Positions 18,051-23,856 of a stretch of DNA of 26,718 nucleotides are shown piece after piece. The translations under genes and the position numbers were made by a program. The notes under the pieces were generated by a model that saw only the letters and a list, made by a program, of their open reading frames with translations, had not been told where the DNA came from and ran no database searches. The stretch's first letter is position 1. Every line of letters starts with the position of its first letter. This stretch comes from a virus: positions 1-26,718 of the IMG/VR virus record IMGVR_UViG_3300035681_001763. The stretch is one strand, 5' to 3'.

Positions 18051-18434
18051 GTGCAATTTGAAATTGATCGTAACAAGATAAATGAATTAAAAAATATGAG
18101 TAATTATAGGAAAACTCGTATTTGCCAAGGTACGTCTGTGTATACGTGGGGAAGATGGATAAAAGATAAACATTCCCCTGGTATCCGAACCTTAGAAGAC
18201 ATATCTAAACACAGTGATTTTAACTCAGCAGAATTAGCGATCGCTATTCTAGAGCTTCGGCAAGAATATCTGGAAAAGCAATCTTCTGGTTACTCATTTG
18301 AACGGCAGGTAGAAGAAATGAGTGAAGAACAATCAAAAGAACTTTTAATAAAGTTGTATAAGCATATAACAGATTGTTCTGGAATGCCCGAACTTGATGA
18401 TTTCGAGAAGCGCGTATTCCCACTAGTCAGTTAG
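18051..18434 (+). CDS. Cro/CI-like helix-turn-helix protein
   Basis: A 127-residue protein read from a GTG start. Residues about 1-58 fit the XRE-type HTH pattern: FEIDRNKINELKN as helix 1, then TRICQGTSVYTWGRWI as helices 2-3, and TLEDISKHSDF as a following helix. Starting at the ATG at 18096 would remove helix 1, so the GTG is preferred even though no clear ribosome-binding site is visible. The remaining part (about 60-127) is helical and acidic and may mediate dimerisation. It lies just before the terminase block, so it may be a local transcription regulator; its targets are unknown. Confidence 0.6.
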   Translation: MQFEIDRNKINELKNMSNYRKTRICQGTSVYTWGRWIKDKHSPGIRTLEDISKHSDFNSAELAIAILELRQEYLEKQSSGYSFERQVEEMSEEQSKELLIKLYKHITDCSGMPELDDFEKRVFPLVS

Positions 18435-18461
18435 TATTTTCTATTCATTCGTTTATGCAGA

Positions 18462-18470
18462 TGCTATAAT
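18462..18470 (+). promoter_or_regulatory. extended -10 promoter for the terminase block
   Basis: TGCTATAAT is an extended -10 element (TGn followed by TATAAT). It lies 26 bases before the ATG at 18497, giving a short leader. No strong -35 is needed for this promoter type. Confidence 0.55.
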
Positions 18471-18496
18471 CTCAATAAATTACTAGTATCAAAATT

Positions 18497-18766
18497 ATGC
18501 CTACCAAAAAGATAGAACCTGAGATTTTAGAGACAACTGAAGAAGTCCCAGAAATAGCCGCTCCTTTTGGAGGAATAACATCTGAGTCTGTTTTGGGAGT
18601 ATTAGGCGATCGCCGTCGTCAATTTTTGGTTGAGAATTTCACAGCATCAATGCTAACAGGACTAAAAATTGATTTGGACGGAAAAATGCCAAATCAAGAG
18701 CAAAGAAAAAAGATTGTTAATTTTGCTGTCAAAATGGCAGATGATGTAATTGCAGCAACCGATTAG
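18497..18766 (+). CDS. small hypothetical protein, 89 residues
   Basis: An acidic N-terminal third (Glu/Pro/Thr-rich) is followed by a helical part rich in Lys, Arg and Ala ending KMADDVIAATD. I do not recognise a family. It sits 175 bases before the small terminase gene and has its own extended -10 promoter. Small genes with this composition are common before terminases, but nothing here fixes its function. The gap to the next gene contains two HIP1 sites and no other feature. Confidence 0.55.
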   Translation: MPTKKIEPEILETTEEVPEIAAPFGGITSESVLGVLGDRRRQFLVENFTASMLTGLKIDLDGKMPNQEQRKKIVNFAVKMADDVIAATD

Positions 18767-18941
18767 GAGTTTGGATATTACGCCATTACAGAAGATTCGG
18801 ACTTATAAGCGATCGCTGGGACTGGATTAAGAGCGATCGCTGGCAGTAAATCAATAATCCCTAAGAAGTATTTCATATTGCCTCTAAATGTGTTATCTAT
18901 AAATCAAGTATTATTAATTAGCCACTTACTAATAATCGAGG

Positions 18942-19442
18942 ATGTCTGAGAAACCCGTATACGAAAAACTAGAAACTGAAACACCAAAAGCTTATGAAGC
19001 ATTTTGCGCTTATCGTGATATGGGTTCATCGCGATCGCTTCATAGGGTAAGGGACGAAGAGGGCAAATCTCATGGTACTTTAGAGAAATGGTGTAGAGAT
19101 CACAATTGGGTCAAAAGAGTTGAGGCTTACGACATAGACCAAGAAGCGATCGCTAGACAAATTTTAGAGGAAGAAAATAGAGAAGCTTACAGAGAAAAGT
19201 TGAGAAAGTATCGCCAAGAAAATGAAGAAATTGGCAATGCACTTCGAGCAACTGCTGTAATTGTGTTAAAGAAATTCAGAACATTTGCTAATGATTTAGA
19301 TCCTAAAGATATCAAGCCTAGCAATTCGGCTAATATTGTTAGAGCAATAGATACTTGTTTAACACAAGGCGATCGCTTGTTATCTGATTCTTTGGCAATA
19401 GAAAAACTATTACAACAGATGAGTTCTGATGAGGAAGATTAG
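18942..19442 (+). CDS. terS: terminase small subunit
   Basis: A 166-residue protein. The N-terminal half looks like the HTH of small terminases: YEAFCAYRDMGSSRSL, then HGTLEKWCRDHNWVKRVEAYD, where a Trp-basic-x-x-x-Tyr-Asp pattern ends the DNA-binding part. The middle is a long charged helix (about 70-105) and the C-terminus is acidic and helical, as expected for the oligomerisation and TerL-contact region. TerS recognises the packaging site and stimulates TerL. Its last 14 bases overlap the start of the large subunit gene, which supports the assignment. The ribosome-binding site is weak. Confidence 0.75.
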   Translation: MSEKPVYEKLETETPKAYEAFCAYRDMGSSRSLHRVRDEEGKSHGTLEKWCRDHNWVKRVEAYDIDQEAIARQILEEENREAYREKLRKYRQENEEIGNALRATAVIVLKKFRTFANDLDPKDIKPSNSANIVRAIDTCLTQGDRLLSDSLAIEKLLQQMSSDEED

Positions 19443-21018
19443 AGGCAAAGATATTATTCTTCAGGATATATATGCCGAAAATCCTTTGGTAGATTATCAT
19501 TCGCAAAAGTCAGATAAGCGATCGCATAAAGCCAAGCGAAGTATTCAGGATGAATTTATTGAACAGTTGTGGAAACCGCAAAAAGGATTCCAGCAAAAAG
19601 TTTATGAGTCAGAAGCGGATGAACTTTTAGTGGGTGGCGCGGCTGGACCGGGGAAGACGGCAGTTTTATTGATTGTGGCAACGCGATCGCATAGGAACTC
19701 GATTATTTTTAGACGGGAATATTCTCGACTCAAGGACGTAATTGAGAAAAGTCGCAGATTATTAAATTCTACTAGCGGTAGATACAACAGCACAGATAAA
19801 ATTTGGCGACTTCCTGGCGGGAGAACATTAGAATTTGGTGCGGTTCAATATGAAGATGACAAAGAAAACTATCGAGGTCGAGAGCATGATTTAAAAGGTT
19901 TTGATGAATTGACAGAATTTAGTCAGACTCAGTACGAATTTATTATCACCTGGAATCGTTCATCCGAACCTACTCAACGCTGTCGGATTATATCTACCTG
20001 TAACCCTCCATCTTCAACTGAGGGAGCGTGGATTATTGATTATTGGAGTCCTTGGTTAAAAGAGGATTATTCAGGCGATCGCGCATTACCCGGCGAACTA
20101 AGATGGTTCGCAACCTTAGATGGTGAATCTGTAGAAGTTCCCAATGGTGAAGCGTTTGAACATACCAATCAGGACGGAATAACAGAAACTATTATTCCTC
20201 GCTCTCGCTCATTTATCCCTGGTTCATTGGATGAAAACATCTACTTGCGAGATACCAATTATCGAGGGATGCTACAGCGATTACCTGAACCACTGCGATC
20301 GCAACTCTTGTACGGTTCATTCAAAACTGTTGCTAAGAAAGATGACCCTTGGCAGATTATTCCAACTGAATGGTACGACGCTGCTGTAGCGAGATGGAAA
20401 GAAGCTGCACCAGCCCCACAATCACATTTAGGAGTTGATGTGGCCAGGGGCGGAGATTGTTCAAGTGTAATTGCCGTAAGACATCATCATTGGCTTGCAC
20501 CATTAATAGAAATTCCTGGGAAGGATACACCTGATGGTGATTCTTTAGCTATGGAAATAATCAAGGTGATGCGATCGCAGAAAACAGAAATTAGGATTGA
20601 CGTGGTAGGAGTCGGTAGTTCTCCTTACGATTCTTTGAGAAGATTAAATGTTGAGCCAATTCCTATTAATGGCGGTGCTTCTGTTAAGGACGAAGACGGC
20701 AATCCCAAGAAAGATAGAAGTGGCGTTTTGCAGTTTTACAACCTGCGATCATATCTCTATTGGAATATGAGAGAAATTCTTGACCCCAAAAATAAAATGA
20801 ATATCGCTTTACCGCCTGACTCCAGATTAAAAGTAGAGTTGTTAGCACCGCGTTGGTCAGTCACAAAAGGTAGGACTGAATTTGGGGAAATCAGAGTCGA
20901 AAGTAAAGATGATATTGTTAAGAGAATCGGGCGATCGCCTGATAAAGCAGATGCCACGGTTTACGCATTTGGGGAGATAGAAAATGAATTGTCTTATGAG
21001 TGGATGCGGGAGATTTGA
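19429..21018 (+). CDS. terL: terminase large subunit
   Basis: A 529-residue packaging motor and nuclease. The ATPase part shows Walker A GGAAGPGKT (69-77) and Walker B with the catalytic pair D159-E160. A motif III-like ISTCNPPS follows. The C-terminal RNase H-like nuclease has three aspartates in the expected order: D337 (GVDVARGGD), D391 (IRIDVVG) and D508 (DKADA). TerL translocates phage DNA into the prohead and cuts it at the end. The start overlaps terS by 14 bases. The gene appears intact. Its stop codon (21016-21018) touches the first base of the CRISPR array that follows, so it is the last phage gene before the insertion-like segment. Confidence 0.92.
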   Translation: MRKIRGKDIILQDIYAENPLVDYHSQKSDKRSHKAKRSIQDEFIEQLWKPQKGFQQKVYESEADELLVGGAAGPGKTAVLLIVATRSHRNSIIFRREYSRLKDVIEKSRRLLNSTSGRYNSTDKIWRLPGGRTLEFGAVQYEDDKENYRGREHDLKGFDELTEFSQTQYEFIITWNRSSEPTQRCRIISTCNPPSSTEGAWIIDYWSPWLKEDYSGDRALPGELRWFATLDGESVEVPNGEAFEHTNQDGITETIIPRSRSFIPGSLDENIYLRDTNYRGMLQRLPEPLRSQLLYGSFKTVAKKDDPWQIIPTEWYDAAVARWKEAAPAPQSHLGVDVARGGDCSSVIAVRHHHWLAPLIEIPGKDTPDGDSLAMEIIKVMRSQKTEIRIDVVGVGSSPYDSLRRLNVEPIPINGGASVKDEDGNPKKDRSGVLQFYNLRSYLYWNMREILDPKNKMNIALPPDSRLKVELLAPRWSVTKGRTEFGEIRVESKDDIVKRIGRSPDKADATVYAFGEIENELSYEWMREI

Positions 21019-21563
21019 TTACCAATCACATGACATCCTCTGTTATTCCTAACTGTTATTCCTAACAAGATATTTATATATTTCTCCTACTTGCCAATCA
21101 CATGACATCCTCTGTTATTCCTAACTGTCACAAAATAATTTTTGTCTTAAAACTATTATTACTTGCCAATCACATGACATCCTCTGTTATTCCTAACGTC
21201 TGTCATAGCAGCAATTAATCTTTTTATTCAACTTGCCAATCACATGACATCCTCTGTTATTCCTAACTCTACTTTGGTTAATTTTCTTCCCTGTTCATTA
21301 GCACTTGCCAATCACATGACATCCTCTGTTATTCCTAACGACCGCCAAGTCTGAGGGGTTTTGTTTTGGGAGTTGTCATAATGCTTGCCAATCACATGAC
21401 ATCCTCTGTTATTCCTAACTGGTTTAGAAGGGGCGCGGCTCGGTGCGGACAACGCCTTGCCAATCACATGACATCCTCTGTTATTCCTAACTATCCTTCC
21501 GCATAATGCAGTCTATTATATTTGCGACTTGCCAATCACATGACATCCTCTGTTATTCCTAAC
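21018..21563 (-). CRISPR. CRISPR array, 8 repeats and 7 spacers, type V-U-like
   Basis: Repeats of 36 nt lie at 21018-21053, 21090-21125, 21162-21197, 21232-21267, 21304-21339, 21384-21419, 21456-21491 and 21528-21563. On the plus strand they begin CTTGCCAATCACATG and end GTTATTCCTAAC. Copies 2-8 are identical; copy 1 has two changes in its first four bases. Spacers are 36, 36, 34, 36, 44, 36 and 36 nt and all differ. On the minus strand the repeat begins with GTTA-GGAA-TAAC, a small stem with a GNRA-type loop. The degenerate copy lies on the terL side, so the leader side should face the nuclease gene and the likely transcription direction is minus, the same as the nuclease. No cas1 or cas2 and no AT-rich leader are visible. 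Confidence 0.93.
21054..21066. repeat. 13-nt duplication of the repeat end
   Basis: TGTTATTCCTAAC, the last 13 bases of the repeat, is repeated directly after repeat 1. The first spacer interval is therefore only 23 nt of unique sequence plus this copy, totalling 36. It duplicates the segment that forms the GTTA/TAAC stem on the minus strand. Confidence 0.8.
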
Positions 21564-21568
21564 CCCTG

Positions 21569-23209
21569 TCACCAGAGAGTAAGCTGTGTATGGTTTTGAG
21601 AGGCACTTTCCGAAGGTCGCTGTTTTTTTGGCATTTTCTTTTTATTTTTGGCTGTTGGATTGGCTGAAATTGAGTCATGGCAAGCAACCGAAGTTCCCAG
21701 AAATAATGAAGGATGATATGTGATTGGATCACCATATTCAGGTGATGGTGCTATTTCCGATCGCTCGGTCTTAGCTTCCTGATGACATTCCGTACTGGAA
21801 TCAGAGTCAGGCTTTCGGGTTTCCCCATGTTCCCACGCCCAAGCGCGGTACACTGTTTTAAATTCTTTCTGCCCTTTAATCAAGATGTTTTTCGCTGCAT
21901 TAGAATCGCGCCCATCTTCATAGCCACATTCTGTACAGCGATGGGTTCTTTGACTCAAGGCTTTTTTAATTTTAGCACCACAATTTGAACAGTCAACTGT
22001 AGTGTAATGAGCCGCAACTTTTACAAACTCTCTGTCAGTATCCTTGCACTTTGTTTCAATTTTACTAATCAAATCTCCCAAGGCAGCATCAGCAAAACTT
22101 TTATTTAATCCTGCTTTACGTTTTGCCCCATTCTGTTCATAGCCTTTACCATCCTCACGCTTTTTAGCTTTTGGCTTGCGACTAAGATTTTGTATTTTTA
22201 AATCTTCCATCACAATACCGGAATATTCCCGTACTACTTTAGTAGATAGCTTATGATTAAAAGCGTTACGACTGCGACGGATTTTTTCATGATGCAATGC
22301 AATCTTTTGATAAGTTTTCTTCTGGTTACATCCTCCTTTCTGTTGTCTGGATGCTTTACGCTGTAATCGTCTTAACTTAGTTTGTTGTTTCCTAAATAGT
22401 TTTGGTGGTGCAACTTCTCTACCTTGATCTGTCGTTATAACTGATAATAAGCCTGGATCAATTCCTACTGCTTTATCGGATTTTGGCAGGGATTCATTCG
22501 GAATATCAACACATACATGAAGATAGTATCCTGATGGTTCTTTGACTATTTTGGCACTACCCCATTCTATCCAATCATGTCTAGCAAATAAGCTTTTAAT
22601 TTTGAGTTTACCAAGTTTAGGAAATTGGATAAAGCCATTATCAGATCCGGGTATTCTTTCCGGTTTTAACAGTTTTGACTTACCGCCTGCATGAAGACTT
22701 GTGAGCGATCGCACTTTATCCTGCTTACCTTTAAATTTAGGTTTTTGAGTAGGACGTTTAGGGTCGCTGTATGCTTGCCATGCTTTTTTAAGTGTATCCG
22801 CCATACCCTCTTTAAATTCAGATGGTATATCAATTACAAATTGTGGAGAATTATCATTTCTAAAATATTTAAATTTCCCAGGTTCTTCAATGTTCCTGTA
22901 TTCTCTAATTGGACAATAAGGATAGCCACTTTTAGGACGGACAACACCACCACCGACTAATCTGATTTTCTCCCATTTCTCAGTAGTCTTACCCTTCTTA
23001 TCTGTGGTTTCAACTTTACGCCATTTCCATCGCAGTGGTAGTCCATCGGGGATATTGCGATCGCCTATTTGAGTTCTGTAATACTTCTGTCTATCAGCAA
23101 GTTTGAGAGATAGACCTTTATTCCACACCCATTTAATATCTTGCAGCCATTTATCAATAGTCTGTGACTGTGCGAGTGTGGGATAAATTTTAAATTCGAT
23201 AGTTTTCAT
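21569..23209 (-). CDS. TnpB/Cas12-like RuvC nuclease, candidate type V-U effector
   Basis: A 546-residue protein of the TnpB (IS605 OrfB)/Cas12 superfamily. The split RuvC site is intact: D251 (VGIDPG), E335 (VMEDLK) and D435 (GRDSNAAKN). A zinc ribbon with C407, C410, C425 and C428 precedes RuvC-III. TnpB proteins of about 400 residues use an omega-RNA to cut DNA; this one is longer because of an expanded N-terminal region (about 40-140) and a tail of about 100 residues. Its stop lies five bases from a CRISPR array, with no tnpA or cas1/cas2. This matches type V-U effectors, such as the cyanobacterial V-U2 (C2c8) group. It is convergent to terL. The alternative is a solitary tnpB next to an unrelated array. 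Confidence 0.85.
   Translation of the reverse strand: MKTIEFKIYPTLAQSQTIDKWLQDIKWVWNKGLSLKLADRQKYYRTQIGDRNIPDGLPLRWKWRKVETTDKKGKTTEKWEKIRLVGGGVVRPKSGYPYCPIREYRNIEEPGKFKYFRNDNSPQFVIDIPSEFKEGMADTLKKAWQAYSDPKRPTQKPKFKGKQDKVRSLTSLHAGGKSKLLKPERIPGSDNGFIQFPKLGKLKIKSLFARHDWIEWGSAKIVKEPSGYYLHVCVDIPNESLPKSDKAVGIDPGLLSVITTDQGREVAPPKLFRKQQTKLRRLQRKASRQQKGGCNQKKTYQKIALHHEKIRRSRNAFNHKLSTKVVREYSGIVMEDLKIQNLSRKPKAKKREDGKGYEQNGAKRKAGLNKSFADAALGDLISKIETKCKDTDREFVKVAAHYTTVDCSNCGAKIKKALSQRTHRCTECGYEDGRDSNAAKNILIKGQKEFKTVYRAWAWEHGETRKPDSDSSTECHQEAKTERSEIAPSPEYGDPITYHPSLFLGTSVACHDSISANPTAKNKKKMPKKQRPSESASQNHTQLTLW
21695..21770 (-). ncRNA. putative tracrRNA/omega-RNA-like scaffold with anti-repeat, inside the nuclease gene
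   Basis: The plus strand at 21699-21727 matches the reverse complement of the CRISPR repeat at 23 of 29 positions without gaps, including GTGATTGG and AGGATG. RNA made in the nuclease direction could therefore pair with the crRNA repeat; two of the six mismatches become G-U pairs. Directly beside it is a perfect 6-bp hairpin (ATCACC 21728-21733, GGTGAT 21741-21746), then a CCGA-GCGA-TCGG hairpin (21757-21768). The segment encodes residues about 481-505 in the nuclease tail. Ends are uncertain, and transcription or processing is inferred, not seen. Confidence 0.6.
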
Positions 23210-23242
23210 GTAGACTTGAAATGTGGGTGTGCTATACCTACT

Positions 23243-23285
23243 CCTAGTGGTGAATCGGTGCTATCAACACCATCACGCGACTAGG
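23243..23285. repeat. imperfect palindrome upstream of the nuclease gene, IS605-end-like
   Basis: CCTAGT (23243-23248) pairs with ACTAGG (23280-23285); inside are GTGA with TCAC and GGTG with CACC around a 7-base loop, with small bulges. It stands 33 bases before the nuclease start. IS200/IS605 elements carry subterminal imperfect hairpins of this kind at their left end, so it may be a relic of the transposon end. It could instead be a terminator or a regulator site. Confidence 0.5.
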
Positions 23286-23430
23286 TTTAATATTAAGACT
23301 ATATCATAATGAGCAATAAACCAGAAAAAGCCCCAATTAGTGAAATAATCCCTATATTGGTTGCTATAAAATCGTGATGAGGCTTATACTTGCTCCGGTG
23401 ACGCTAAAGTTATATTTTTCAGTGCTTATC

Positions 23431-23757
23431 ATGAGTGACCAAAGAACCGAAGCTCAAAAAAAACTTGATGAAATGTTATTTCGTCTACAACTTGAATCCA
23501 AATTATCCGTATTTGCTTGGTTGTATCTAATAGGCGATCGCCCCTCTGATCTATCCCATCAAGAAATAATAGAATTAGCAATAACAGCTACCTCCGTTAG
23601 ACTACAAAGACTCGATATTCCTGATAAATTCCCGTTAGGATTAATCTTGATTTGGGGTGATGCCAGTTTAGCAGCTTGTAATATCAACCCGGACAAAAAT
23701 AGAGTTATGTTATTTACAGCATCCATTGAGAATTACATTCTAAACCAGGACATTTAA
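23431..23757 (+). CDS. small hypothetical tail-region protein
   Basis: A 108-residue protein starting MSDQRTEAQKKLDEM. An ATG 57 bases earlier (23374) is in frame but would add a hydrophobic stretch with no support; the later start is preferred because its first residues match the N-terminus of the next large gene (MTDLRPESQKKIDEA). The body is helical (ESKLSVFAWLYLIGDRP onwards) with no known family. It is the first plus-strand gene after the CRISPR-nuclease segment and leads into the tail-fibre genes. A HIP1 site spans its stop region. Confidence 0.6.
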   Translation: MSDQRTEAQKKLDEMLFRLQLESKLSVFAWLYLIGDRPSDLSHQEIIELAITATSVRLQRLDIPDKFPLGLILIWGDASLAACNINPDKNRVMLFTASIENYILNQDI

Positions 23758-23775
23758 GCGATCGCCCCAAAAACT

Positions 23776-23856
23776 ATGCAATATCTAACAATCAAAGAAC
23801 TACACGTCGTAGAAAAAAGAGATAAAATTGTAATACCTGCGAATTACTATTTATGA
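23776..23856 (+). CDS. possible 26-residue leader ORF
   Basis: ATG at 23776 opens MQYLTIKELHVVEK and closes with a TGA that overlaps the next ATG (ATGA at 23853-23856). The next gene has no good ribosome-binding site of its own, so re-initiation after this ORF is possible. It is very short and may be chance. Confidence 0.25.
   Translation: MQYLTIKELHVVEKRDKIVIPANYYL

Noticed and set aside
21054-21066. A ninth, truncated repeat
   Set aside because: Only 13 bases match and they directly abut repeat 1, so it is better described as a partial duplication inside the first spacer interval.
21782-21988. Plus-strand ORF of 68 codons
   Set aside because: It is antisense to the zinc-ribbon and RuvC-III coding part of the nuclease and has no recognisable protein features.
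22691-22960. Plus-strand ORF of 89 codons
   Set aside because: It lies entirely antisense to the nuclease gene and looks like a shadow frame.
21018-23209. CRISPR-associated transposon (Cas12k, type V-K)
   Set aside because: No TnsB, TnsC or TniQ genes are visible, and the nuclease keeps all three RuvC acids, whereas Cas12k is inactive.
23374-23430. Earlier start for the 23431 gene
   Set aside because: The extra 19 residues are hydrophobic with no ribosome-binding site, and the later ATG gives an N-terminus matching the adjacent gene.
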